From an uncultured Bacteroidales bacterium (lineage in GTDB: Bacteria; Bacteroidota; Bacteroidia; Bacteroidales; UBA932): a DNA stretch of 64,000 bases. Location of the stretch: positions 78,104-142,103 of the forward strand of contig ONEX01000004.1 in NCBI GenBank assembly GCA_900316955.1, in the 5' to 3' direction. A program made the position numbers and the translations under genes. This document shows, in pieces, positions 23,959-32,747 of the stretch (position 1 is the first letter of the stretch; each line of letters opens with the position of its first letter). Under the pieces are notes generated by a model. It did not search any database. It saw only the letters and a list, made by a program, of their open reading frames with translations, and was not told the origin of the DNA.

Positions 23959-24141
23959 ATGGACAAGCAGTTTATCATTTCGGCCCTGGTGCACGGTGTC
24001 GTGTTCGCCCTGTTCATGCTGGTGGGGAACTGGATCTGGCACTGGGGGATGGGCTGGGTGTCTTTCGTCATCGAGGGCCTGCTGTACGGGGTGGTGATGG
24101 CGTGGCTGGACCGATTCCTGGAGAAACGTAAAAACAAATAA
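23959..24141 (+). CDS. Small two-helix membrane protein
   Basis: The 60-residue protein has two hydrophobic segments (about residues 5-24 and 30-48) rich in Trp and Gly, and a basic tail (RFLEKRKNK). Function unknown. A strong promoter precedes it, the next gene starts two bases after its stop, and the codon use fits the genome, so it is very likely real. Confidence 0.7.
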   Translation: MDKQFIISALVHGVVFALFMLVGNWIWHWGMGWVSFVIEGLLYGVVMAWLDRFLEKRKNK

Positions 24142-24143
24142 GC

Positions 24144-25142
24144 ATGGACGCGAAGGATTTCAAAGTCGGAATCGTCGGGGCCGGGTGGATCGCGGAGAAG
24201 GCGGCCATCACGCTGAACGGACTCGACGGGTTTCGCCCGTATGCGATCGGGTCCCGGTCGCTGGAGAAGGCGCAGGGTTTTGCCGACAAGTGGGGCATCG
24301 AGCGCGCCTATGGGTCGTACTCGGAAGTGATTGACGACCCGGAGGTGGACCTCCTGTATGTGGCGACGCCGCATTCGCATCATTTCGAGGTCACGAAGGA
24401 AGCCCTGGAGAAGGGGAAGCCGTGCCTCGTGGAGAAGGCCTTCATGGCCAACAAGGCGCAGGCGCAGGTCATCGTGGACCTGGCCCGGCGCCGGAAGGTG
24501 TTCCTCGCGGAGGCCATCTGGACGCGGTACCAGCCCGCGCTGCAGATGGTGCGGGGGCTCATCCAGGAGGGCCGCATCGGCAAGCCGCAGCTCGTGACGG
24601 CCACCCTCGGGTACAGCATGGGCCAGAAGGAACGGATCTTCCGGCCGGACCTGTGCGGCGGCGCGCTGCTTGACCTCGGCGTGTACTGCCTGAATTTCGT
24701 GCGGATGTTCTGCGACGCCCCGATCGTGTCGATGAACTCGCAGTGCGTGAAGACGGACACGGGGATGGACCTTTCCAACGCCATCTCCCTCGTCCTGACC
24801 GACGGCATCCTCGCGAATGTCCAGTCCTCGGCCGCCTGCGTGGGCGACAACATCGGCGTCATCGCGGGGACGGAGGGGAACCTCATCATCGACAATGTCA
24901 ACAACCCGCAGCGCATCACGGTGAACGGGCCGGACCGCGTGTTCGTGGAGACGATCCCGGTCCCGAAGCAGATCACGGGCTACGAGTACCAGTTCGTCGC
25001 CTGCCGGGACGCCCTCGCGGCCGGGCTCACGGAGCCGCCGCAGATGCCGCTGGACGAAACCCTGTACATCATGGAACTCATGGACGGCCTCCGCAAGGAC
25101 TGGGACGTCCGCTATCCTATGGACGAAATCGATTGGAAATGA
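24144..25142 (+). CDS. Gfo/Idh/MocA-family oxidoreductase
   Basis: The 332-residue protein begins with a Rossmann motif (VGIVGAGWIAEKA) and contains VATPHSHHFEVTKEALEKGK and EKAFMANKAQAQVIV, with the family's catalytic Lys in the EKA motif. The C-terminal half is the Gfo/Idh/MocA alpha/beta domain. It is most similar in pattern to the dehydrogenases of dihydrodiols and glucose-fructose type; substrate unknown. It shares an ATGA overlap with the next gene, so the two are translationally coupled and probably act on related sugars. Confidence 0.9.
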   Translation: MDAKDFKVGIVGAGWIAEKAAITLNGLDGFRPYAIGSRSLEKAQGFADKWGIERAYGSYSEVIDDPEVDLLYVATPHSHHFEVTKEALEKGKPCLVEKAFMANKAQAQVIVDLARRRKVFLAEAIWTRYQPALQMVRGLIQEGRIGKPQLVTATLGYSMGQKERIFRPDLCGGALLDLGVYCLNFVRMFCDAPIVSMNSQCVKTDTGMDLSNAISLVLTDGILANVQSSAACVGDNIGVIAGTEGNLIIDNVNNPQRITVNGPDRVFVETIPVPKQITGYEYQFVACRDALAAGLTEPPQMPLDETLYIMELMDGLRKDWDVRYPMDEIDWK

Positions 25143-26161
25143 AAAGAAAAGCACTGTTCATCGGCGGCACCGGAACGATCAGCACCGCCATCACCGCGAA
25201 ACTGGCCGCGGAAGGGGAGTGGGAGCTCACGCTCCTGAACCGGGGGACCCGGAGCGCCCAGGTCCCGGAAAATGTCCATGTCCTGAAGGTCGACATCAAC
25301 GACGAGGCGGCCGTGGAGAAGCTCCTCGCGGGCACGCAGTGGGACTGCGTGTGCGATTTCATCGGCTTTGTCCCGGCCCAGGTGGAGCGCGACTGGCGCC
25401 TCTTCCGCGGGCGGACGAAGCAGTACATGTACATCAGCAGCGCATCGGCCTACCAGAAGCCGGTCAACAGCCCCTTCATCACCGAAGGGACGCCGCTGGT
25501 GAACCCGTACTGGGAGTACTCCCGCAACAAGATCGCCTGCGAGGACTTCATGATGGGCAAGTTCCGCGAGGAAGGCTATCCGGTGACGATCATCCGCCCG
25601 TCGCACACCTACGGCGACTGGGCCGTGCCCCTCGGGGTCCATGGGGACAAAGGCTCCTGGCAGGTGCTGAAGCGGATGCTGGACGGCAAGCCCGTGATTA
25701 TCCACGGCGACGGCACCACCCAGTGGACCCTCACGCACAACACGGACTTCGCGAAGGGGTTCGTGGGCCTGATGGGCAATCCCAAGGCCATCGGGGACGT
25801 CTTCCACATCACTTCCGACGACACGCTCACTTGGAACCAGATCCATCAGGTCATCGCGGACGCGCTGGGCGTGCCGCTGAAGGCGGTCCACGTGTCCTCG
25901 GAGTTCCTGGACGAGGTCGGCCCCTACGATTTCCGCGGCGGGCTCATCGGAGACAAGGCCAATACGGTCCTGTTCGACAACCGCAAGCTCAAGCGCGCGG
26001 TGCCGGGCTTCCAGGCCACGGTCCGCTTCGAGCAGGGCGTGCGCCGGACCATCGACTACATCCTGGCCCATCCGGAATGCCAGCAGGAGGATCCGGCCTT
26101 CGACGCCTGGTGCGACCGGGTGATCGCGGCGCTGGACGTCGCGAAGGCTTCGCTCCGCTGA
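25139..26161 (+). CDS. NAD-dependent epimerase/dehydratase (extended SDR)
   Basis: The 340-residue protein starts at the ATG that overlaps the stop of the preceding gene (25139-25142). It has the glycine-rich FIGGTGTISTAI nucleotide motif, a DINDEAAVEKLL segment, and a catalytic Tyr/Lys pair in YWEYSRNKIACED. IIRPSHTYGD is the usual block after the active site. Such proteins epimerise or dehydrate nucleotide sugars, but some members of this branch act on RNA or are structural; the substrate is not readable. The end of the unit is marked by the terminator at 26189. Confidence 0.88.
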   Translation: MKRKALFIGGTGTISTAITAKLAAEGEWELTLLNRGTRSAQVPENVHVLKVDINDEAAVEKLLAGTQWDCVCDFIGFVPAQVERDWRLFRGRTKQYMYISSASAYQKPVNSPFITEGTPLVNPYWEYSRNKIACEDFMMGKFREEGYPVTIIRPSHTYGDWAVPLGVHGDKGSWQVLKRMLDGKPVIIHGDGTTQWTLTHNTDFAKGFVGLMGNPKAIGDVFHITSDDTLTWNQIHQVIADALGVPLKAVHVSSEFLDEVGPYDFRGGLIGDKANTVLFDNRKLKRAVPGFQATVRFEQGVRRTIDYILAHPECQQEDPAFDAWCDRVIAALDVAKASLR

Positions 26162-26188
26162 CGGTTCGTCCGCCGAAACGGTTGTTTC

Positions 26189-26232
26189 ATCGGGAAATCC
26201 GCGCCTCGTGCGCCGGGTCTCCCGATTTTTTC
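26189..26232 (+). terminator. Terminator after the oxidoreductase operon
   Basis: Seven-bp stem ATCGGGA / TCCCGAT with a 24-base loop, followed by a run of six T. Confidence 0.55.
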
Positions 26233-26233
26233 G

Positions 26234-26241
26234 TACCTTTA
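26234..26241 (+). promoter_or_regulatory. Probable -7 box for the GH13 operon
   Basis: TACCTTTA, one mismatch from TAnnTTTG, 21 bases before the ATG at 26263. Confidence 0.5.
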
Positions 26242-26262
26242 ACCGATTAATAACACGCACGT

Positions 26263-27705
26263 ATGAAAAAGCTCCTGATTATCTGTGTCGCCTTGCTGGC
26301 GCTCGCCGGCTGCAAGAAGACGAAGACGCCGTCCGTCCACCCGGACTGGACCTACAGCTCCGTGATGTACGAAGTGAATATCCGCCAGTTCTCCCCGGAA
26401 GGGACTTTCGCCGGCGTCGAGGCGCAGCTGCCCCGCCTGAAGGAACTCGGGGTGGACATCCTCTGGCTCATGCCGATGTACGAGATCGGCACCGAAGGCC
26501 GCAAGGGCACCCTCGGCTCCTACTATGCGATCTCCGACTACAAGAAAGTGAATCCCGAATTCGGGACGATGGAAGATTTCGAGCACCTGCTCGCCGCGGC
26601 CCACAAGCTGGGGTTCAAGGTCATCCTGGACTGGGTGGCCAACCAGACCGCCCCGGACAACGTATGGATGACCGAGAAGCCCGCGGACTTCTACGAGCGC
26701 GACGCGGACGGCAACGCCATCTGGGAGTATGACTGGACCGACACCCGCAGCCTCAACTACGACAACGAGGACGTGTGGTGGGCCCAGGACGACGCGATGC
26801 GCTTCTGGCTCGAGAAGGGCGTGGACGGCTTCCGCTGCGACGCCGCCGGTGAGGTGCCCGCCGCTTTCTGGAAGGGCATCCTTCCCAAGATGAACAAGGA
26901 CTATCCCGACATCTACCTCCTCGCCGAAGCCGAGCGCGACAACCTGGCCGACGCCACCGAGACCTTCGACGCGAACTACGCCTGGGAGCTCCATCACCTG
27001 CTGAACAGCCTGGCGCAGGGCCGCAAGACCGTCGCCGACCTCAAGGACTACGTCACCCGCGACGCCGCCCGCTTCCCGAAGGAGGCCTTCCGCCTGACCT
27101 TCACCTCCAACCACGACGAGAACTCCTGGTCCGGCACCGAGTTCGAGCGCGAGGGCGCCGCGGCGAACGCCTGCGCCGTCCTGTGCTTTACCCTGCCGGG
27201 CAGCCAGCCGCTCATCTACACCGGCCAGGAAATCGGCCTCTCCCGCCGGCTCGAGTTCTTCGAGAAGGACCCGATCACGGACTGGAGCGCCAATGAATAC
27301 ACGACCTTCTGGAAGAAGCTCGTGGACCTCAAGCACAACAATCCCGCCCTCGCCGCCGGCGAGAAGGGCGGTGACATCGTCTGGTGGGAGATTCCCGAAG
27401 GCCTGGACGGCATCGTCGCCTTCCACCGCGAGGTGAAGGGCAACAAGGTGATCGTCCTCGCGAACTTCGGCGTCACCCCGGCGGACGAGCCGGCGGAGGC
27501 CGAGACGCAGCAGGCTGCGGCTACCGACAACCGTCCCGCCGCCGAGACCGGCGGGACGCCCTTCAAGAACCTCGAGGCCGCTCCTGTCAAGCTTCCTGTC
27601 AACCTGGACGGCAAATATACGGAAGTCTTCACCGGCAAGACCTACCAGAAGGGCATGAACGACTTCGTTCTCGCGCCGGGCGAGTATGTGGTCCTGACCA
27701 GATAA
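26263..27705 (+). CDS. Alpha-amylase family glycoside hydrolase (GH13), lipoprotein
   Basis: The 480-residue protein has a lipoprotein signal ending at Cys17 (LLALAGC), so it is membrane-anchored in the periplasm or on the surface. The GH13 regions are visible: DWVANQTA (region I), GFRCDAA with nucleophile D193, LLAEAE with acid/base E222, and SNHDENSW with D285. It cleaves alpha-glucosidic bonds, probably in maltodextrins. A low-complexity insertion near residues 405-430 (EAETQQAAATDNRPAAETGG) precedes the C-terminal beta domain. First gene of a three-gene unit; the next start codon overlaps its stop. Confidence 0.93.
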   Translation: MKKLLIICVALLALAGCKKTKTPSVHPDWTYSSVMYEVNIRQFSPEGTFAGVEAQLPRLKELGVDILWLMPMYEIGTEGRKGTLGSYYAISDYKKVNPEFGTMEDFEHLLAAAHKLGFKVILDWVANQTAPDNVWMTEKPADFYERDADGNAIWEYDWTDTRSLNYDNEDVWWAQDDAMRFWLEKGVDGFRCDAAGEVPAAFWKGILPKMNKDYPDIYLLAEAERDNLADATETFDANYAWELHHLLNSLAQGRKTVADLKDYVTRDAARFPKEAFRLTFTSNHDENSWSGTEFEREGAAANACAVLCFTLPGSQPLIYTGQEIGLSRRLEFFEKDPITDWSANEYTTFWKKLVDLKHNNPALAAGEKGGDIVWWEIPEGLDGIVAFHREVKGNKVIVLANFGVTPADEPAEAETQQAAATDNRPAAETGGTPFKNLEAAPVKLPVNLDGKYTEVFTGKTYQKGMNDFVLAPGEYVVLTR

Positions 27706-29696
27706 TGATGAAACGAATCCTTATGGCGACGGCCGTGGCGGCCGGGCTTACGGGCTGCCAGGCGGCCTTCGACCCGGCGACGATTCCGGATGCGACCCCG
27801 GAGGAAGTGACGCGTGTGGAACCGCTCAGCTGGTGGACGGGGATGAAGACCCCGCTGCAGCTGATGGTGCAGGGCAAGGACATGGGCACCAAGGAAATCC
27901 GCATCGAAGGCGGGAAGGGCGTCTCCGCGAAGGCGGCGCACCAGGCCGCCAGTCCGGACTACCTGTTCGTGGACGTGGAAATCCAGGCCGATGCCGCCCC
28001 GGGCACCTACTACCTGGTCGTGAAAGACGGGGAGAAGGAGGTCAAGTATCCCTACTTGATCCGCGAGCGGGAGAAGGGCAGCGCGGACCGCGCCAGCTTC
28101 ACTACGGCGGACATGATCTACCTCCTCATGCCCGACCGCTTCTCCTCGGCCTTCCAGGACAATGACACGGCCTGGCAGGGCGGCGAGTACGACGACGGCT
28201 CGGCCGTCGCCTGGCCCGTCCCGGCCACGCCCGACGAGGTGGACCGCGAGGATCCGGTGGCCCGTCACGGCGGCGACATCCAGGGCATCATCAACCACCT
28301 GGACTACATCGCCGACCTGGGCGCCACGGCCCTCTGGTGCACGCCGCTGCTGCTGGACAACCAGCCGCAGGAGTCCTACCACGGCTATGCCTGCGCCGAT
28401 TACTACCACATCGACCCGCGTTTCGGCGACAACGCCCACTACAAGCAAATGGTGGACGAGGCCCATGCGAAAGGCCTGAAGGTCATCATGGACATCGTCA
28501 CCAACCACTGCGGCACAGCCCACTGGTGGATGGACAACCCGCCCTTCCCGGACTGGTACCACGTCTCCGAGCCGTATATGCAGATGAACGCGCTATTCTC
28601 GGTCTATATGGACCCGCACGCCTCGGTGAAGGACCGCGACCGCCAGCAGAGCGGCTGGTTCGTCCCGTCGATGCCGGATATGAACCTGGACAACCCCTAT
28701 GTGCTGCGCTACTTCCAGCAGTGGGCGGTGTGGTGGATCGAGTACGCGGGGCTGGACGGCCTCCGCGTGGACACCTACCCGTACAACGAGCCCGAACCGA
28801 TGGCCGAATGGTGCCAGGCGGTCCGGAAGGAGTATCCCCGGATGAACATCGTGGGCGAGTGCTGGGACATGAACATCCCGCAGGTCGCCTACTGGCAGTC
28901 CGGGCACCCGAACCGGAACGGCTTCGACAGCCACCTGCCGTGCATCATGGACTTCCCGCTCCAGCAGGCCATCCTGCGCGCCCTGACCGAGGACGAAGTC
29001 AGGTGGGATGAAGGCATGACGCGCGTCTATACGGTCCTGGCCCAGGATTTCGCGTATCACGACCTGGACAACCTGATGATCTTCTTCGCGAACCACGACC
29101 ACGACCGCACGGGCGACGTGCTGCGGCACGATCCCGCCCGGATGCGGCTCGCGCTCGCGCTGCTCGCGACGCTCCGCGGCATCCCGCAGCTCTACTACGG
29201 CGACGAGATGATGTTCTGCGAGAAGCCGGGGATGCACCACGACGGCTCCAAGCGCATCGACTTCCCGGGCGGCTGGGAGGGCGACGCCGTGGACCTCTTC
29301 ACGCCGGAAGGCCGCGCGGTGGCGGGTTACACCCGCGACGCGGACTACACGGCGGCCGAGGGCCTGCACGACTACGCCCGCGCCCTCTTCCGCTGGCGCA
29401 AGGGCTGCTCCGTCATCCACCACGGCAAGACGCTGCACTTCCTTTCCCGGAAGAACGTCAAGGACCGCAACATCACGGACAACACCTATTCGTATTTCCG
29501 CTACGACGACAGCGACGCCGTGTTCGTGTACATCAACAACACGGATGAAGTGCGCGAACTCGACTGGTCGCACTACGACGAATTCGTCGCCGGCCCCGTC
29601 ACGGGCCGCGACGTGATCTCCGGCGAGCCGGTCACCCTCTCCGACGGCCTTCCCGTCGACCCCCGCACCGCGCTCATCGTGGAATTCAAGCGCTGA
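27705..29696 (+). CDS. Cyclomaltodextrinase/neopullulanase-like GH13, lipoprotein
   Basis: The 663-residue protein starts at ATG 27705, which overlaps the preceding TAA; a second ATG follows directly. Lipobox AAGLTGC at residue 18. An N-terminal Ig-like beta domain (about 25-120) of the cyclomaltodextrinase type comes before the barrel. Catalytic residues are D356 (GLRVDTYPY), E385 (IVGECWD) and D465 (FANHDHDR); VTNHCGTAHWW is region I. It resembles SusA-type neopullulanases that hydrolyse maltodextrins or cyclodextrins in the periplasm. It likely works with the preceding GH13. Confidence 0.92.
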   Translation: MMKRILMATAVAAGLTGCQAAFDPATIPDATPEEVTRVEPLSWWTGMKTPLQLMVQGKDMGTKEIRIEGGKGVSAKAAHQAASPDYLFVDVEIQADAAPGTYYLVVKDGEKEVKYPYLIREREKGSADRASFTTADMIYLLMPDRFSSAFQDNDTAWQGGEYDDGSAVAWPVPATPDEVDREDPVARHGGDIQGIINHLDYIADLGATALWCTPLLLDNQPQESYHGYACADYYHIDPRFGDNAHYKQMVDEAHAKGLKVIMDIVTNHCGTAHWWMDNPPFPDWYHVSEPYMQMNALFSVYMDPHASVKDRDRQQSGWFVPSMPDMNLDNPYVLRYFQQWAVWWIEYAGLDGLRVDTYPYNEPEPMAEWCQAVRKEYPRMNIVGECWDMNIPQVAYWQSGHPNRNGFDSHLPCIMDFPLQQAILRALTEDEVRWDEGMTRVYTVLAQDFAYHDLDNLMIFFANHDHDRTGDVLRHDPARMRLALALLATLRGIPQLYYGDEMMFCEKPGMHHDGSKRIDFPGGWEGDAVDLFTPEGRAVAGYTRDADYTAAEGLHDYARALFRWRKGCSVIHHGKTLHFLSRKNVKDRNITDNTYSYFRYDDSDAVFVYINNTDEVRELDWSHYDEFVAGPVTGRDVISGEPVTLSDGLPVDPRTALIVEFKR

Positions 29697-29702
29697 CCCA
29701 TT

Positions 29703-31400
29703 ATGATCGACATCCTCTGCAAGAACGACGGCCGGAAGCTCCGCGTGAAAGTCGGGTCCAACCTCCTGGACCTTGCGAAGAAGGAGTGCCCCGAAGCCAC
29801 CGACCCGAAGACCGGCAAGCGCTACCCGGTGCTCGCCGCCCTGGTGGACCACAAACTCAAGGAACTGAGTTTCAATATCTTCTTCCCGCACGAGGTCACG
29901 TTCATCGGGTATAACAACCCGGACGGACGGCGGACGTACATCCGTTCGCTGAGCTTCCTGCTGCAGCACGCCGTACGCGATGTCTTCCCGGGCAAGGTGC
30001 TCGTGGTCGAGCACTCCCTGCCCAGCGGCCTGTACTGTGAACTGCGTGAGGGCCGTCCCGGCGGCCCGGCGTTCAAGCCGGACGCCGAGGGCTTCGAGCG
30101 CCTGCGCGCCCGCATGCGGGAACTTGTCGATGCGGACCTTCCGTTCACGACGGAAAAGATTCCGACCGAGGAGGCCGAGGCCCTCTTCGAGGCGCAGGAG
30201 CAGCCCTACAAGGCGGAGCTCCGCCGGTCGCTGGGCCGGTATTTCTGCCGGGTGTATTACCTGGACGGCCAGGTGGACTCCTTCCACGGGCCGCTGGTCC
30301 CCTCCACCGGCTATCTGCAGGTGTTCGGCCTGATGCCCTTCCACAAGGGCTTCTGCCTCCAGCCGCCGTCCAACACGGACCCGTCCCGGGTCACGCCCCG
30401 GCGGCCGCAGAGCAAGCTCTCCGCGACCTTCAAGGAGTATTCCGCGTGGTGCCACACCACCGGCATCGGCGGCATCGGCACGCTGAACAAGAAACTGATG
30501 GAAGGAAAGGCCGTCAAGCTCATCAACCTGTGCGAGGCGCGGCAGGAACGGGAATACGCCAAGGTGGCGGACCTCATCTACGCCGAACGCGAACGCGTGA
30601 AGATCGTCTTCATCGCCGGACCTTCCTCCAGCGGCAAGACGTCGTCCTCGCTCCGCCTGGCGCAGCAGCTCCGCATCCTGGGGATGAAGCCCAAGGTCAT
30701 CGAACTGGACAACTATTTCGTGTCCCGCGACCGGACGCCGCTGGACGAGGACGGCGAGTTCGACTTCGAGGCGCTGGAAGCGATGGACCTGGAACTCCTG
30801 GGGAATCACCTCAACACGCTCCTCGCGGGCGGCAAGGTGGAAGTTCCGCGCTATGACTTCAAGCAGGGGAAGCCCTTCTTCGAGGGCAACTTCATGGAGC
30901 TGGACGAGAACGACATCCTCATCATGGAAGGCATCCATGCGCTGGATCCGGCGATGGTCCCGTCCGTGGACCAGAGCCGCATCTTCCGCGTGTACGCATC
31001 GGCCCTGACCTCCCTGAACGTGGACGAGAACAACAACATCTCCACGACCGACAACCGCCTTCTGCGCCGGATGGTGCGGGACTACCGCTACCGCGGCACC
31101 AGCCCCGAGGCCACCATCCTCCGCTGGCCCTCCGTCCGCCGTGGCGAGAACAAGTACATCTTTCCCTTCCAGGAGAACGCCGACGCGCAGTTCAACTCCG
31201 CGCTCCTGTACGAGCTCCCGCTGCTGAAATACTACGCGGAGCCGCTCCTGCGGCGGATCCACCCTTCCTCGCCGGCTTACACCGAAGCCATCCGGCTCCT
31301 CAAGTTCCTCGACTACATCGTCGCCCTCACCCCCGAGGAAATCGCGGCCGTCCCTCCGACCTCCATCCTGCGCGAGTTCATCGGCGGACAGACGCTGTAA
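29703..31400 (+). CDS. Nucleoside (uridine) kinase-like P-loop protein with TGS-like N-terminus
   Basis: The 565-residue protein has an N-terminal region resembling a TGS domain followed by a threonyl-tRNA-synthetase-like segment (about 1-200), a feature of the large nucleoside kinases of Bacteroidetes and Firmicutes. The kinase domain begins with the Walker A motif AGPSSSGKTSSS at about residue 306 and includes IELDNYFVSRDRTP and DILIMEGIHALDP. It should phosphorylate a nucleoside such as uridine in the cytoplasm; specificity is not certain. It follows the second GH13 gene by six bases, a functional link that is not obvious. Confidence 0.9.
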   Translation: MIDILCKNDGRKLRVKVGSNLLDLAKKECPEATDPKTGKRYPVLAALVDHKLKELSFNIFFPHEVTFIGYNNPDGRRTYIRSLSFLLQHAVRDVFPGKVLVVEHSLPSGLYCELREGRPGGPAFKPDAEGFERLRARMRELVDADLPFTTEKIPTEEAEALFEAQEQPYKAELRRSLGRYFCRVYYLDGQVDSFHGPLVPSTGYLQVFGLMPFHKGFCLQPPSNTDPSRVTPRRPQSKLSATFKEYSAWCHTTGIGGIGTLNKKLMEGKAVKLINLCEARQEREYAKVADLIYAERERVKIVFIAGPSSSGKTSSSLRLAQQLRILGMKPKVIELDNYFVSRDRTPLDEDGEFDFEALEAMDLELLGNHLNTLLAGGKVEVPRYDFKQGKPFFEGNFMELDENDILIMEGIHALDPAMVPSVDQSRIFRVYASALTSLNVDENNNISTTDNRLLRRMVRDYRYRGTSPEATILRWPSVRRGENKYIFPFQENADAQFNSALLYELPLLKYYAEPLLRRIHPSSPAYTEAIRLLKFLDYIVALTPEEIAAVPPTSILREFIGGQTL

Positions 31401-31436
31401 TTGACGAATAAATAATTAATAATCAACCGACTTGCC

Positions 31437-32747
31437 ATGAGAAAGCTTTTTCCTCTGATGGTGGCTCTTTGCCTTTCCGTACCGGCCCTGGCCCAGTACG
31501 GCAATCCCGCGCGGCCGGACATCCGCTTCCCGGACGGACTCATCCGGCGGGGTTTCTATTACCAGAAGTCCGTCACGGCCCAGATGGATGCCGACCCGGC
31601 CCTGGAGGAAGTCTTCCTCATCGGCCACGACGCCGGCCACTGGCCCGAGTTCGACCTGTTCCAGTTCTACTATTCGGTGGTGGACCGGGCGACCGGCACC
31701 ATCGAATACACCTCGGAAGAGTATCTTTCCGACCGGTTCAACCTCCTGGTCGACGACCGGGACCGGGACGGGGTCTCCGAGATCCATTTCCAGTACATCC
31801 AGGACGGGGCCTTTACCACGGCGGCGGACGGCTATGAACCGGCCTGGGCCTATGATTACGGGATGATTTCGCTCATCGGGGCCTCCGGGAAGGAGCCGAT
31901 GCCCGCCGCCCGCATCAGGACCCTCATCATCGCGGGCATGGACGGGAGCCACTATCCCGCCGGGTCGGCCGAATGCATGCGGCAGGCCCTGGAGAACAGC
32001 GGCCATTTCGACGTCGATGTCCTGATGACCCCGGACTGGGGCGGGGACATGTCCTCCTTCCATCCCCGTTTCAAGGATTACAGCCTTGTCATCATCAACT
32101 ACGGCGGCGTGGAATGGGCCGATCCCGTCAAGGCCGACTTCGAGTCCTATGTCTCGGACGGCGGCGGGGTGGTCTTCATCCACTCCTCCATCATCCCGAT
32201 GGAAAAATGGCCGGCCTGGAACCGGATGACCGGCCTCGGCGCCTGGAACGGGCGGAACGAAGTGTATGGTCCTTACGTGTACATGCAGGACGGGAAGGTC
32301 GTCCGGGACGACACCCCGGGCGAGGCCGGCTATCACGGGCTCCAGCACCATGTCGTGGTGGATCACCAGGCCCTGGACCATCCCATCGTCAAGGGGCTCC
32401 CGAAGAGCTGGCACCACTTCAAGGACGAGATCTACATGCATCTGCGCGGTCCGGCGGAGAACCTGGAAATCATCGCCACCACGCGGGACGGCGACCGGGA
32501 CGAACCGCTGATGTGGACGGTCCGCTATGGCAAGGGGCGCATCTTCGTGGATGTCCTCGGCCACTGCGGCAACGATCCCAAGATGACCTATGCGATGACC
32601 TGCACCGGCTACCAGACCACGCTCCTGCGCGGCTGCGAATGGGCGGCGACCGGAACGGTCACCCTGCCCCTTCCCGTGGATTTCCCGGACCAGGTCCGTT
32701 CCACGCTTCGGCCCGAGTTCAAACTTCCTGAGCGGGTAGGCCGATGA
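31437..32747 (+). CDS. ThuA-domain protein with N-terminal calcium-loop domain, secreted
   Basis: The 436-residue protein has a signal peptide (to about LAQ20). Residues 25-150 contain D-x-D-x-D-G type loops (DDRDRDGVSEIHF) like FG-GAP/VCBS repeats. The remainder is a ThuA domain (flavodoxin-like amidotransferase fold): RTLIIAGMDGSHYPAG, SLVIINYGG, GGGVVFIHSS, HHFKDEIYMHLRG and PLMWTVRYGKGRIFVDVLGH. ThuA proteins are linked to uptake or oxidation of disaccharides such as trehalose, but the reaction of secreted forms is not established. Its stop overlaps the start of the hybrid sensor gene (ATGA), and two more ThuA genes lie downstream. Confidence 0.85.
   Translation: MRKLFPLMVALCLSVPALAQYGNPARPDIRFPDGLIRRGFYYQKSVTAQMDADPALEEVFLIGHDAGHWPEFDLFQFYYSVVDRATGTIEYTSEEYLSDRFNLLVDDRDRDGVSEIHFQYIQDGAFTTAADGYEPAWAYDYGMISLIGASGKEPMPAARIRTLIIAGMDGSHYPAGSAECMRQALENSGHFDVDVLMTPDWGGDMSSFHPRFKDYSLVIINYGGVEWADPVKADFESYVSDGGGVVFIHSSIIPMEKWPAWNRMTGLGAWNGRNEVYGPYVYMQDGKVVRDDTPGEAGYHGLQHHVVVDHQALDHPIVKGLPKSWHHFKDEIYMHLRGPAENLEIIATTRDGDRDEPLMWTVRYGKGRIFVDVLGHCGNDPKMTYAMTCTGYQTTLLRGCEWAATGTVTLPLPVDFPDQVRSTLRPEFKLPERVGR

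Noticed and set aside
28593-31262. An 889-codon minus-strand open frame
   Set aside because: Shadow of the second GH13 and the nucleoside kinase genes, both of which have intact catalytic motifs.
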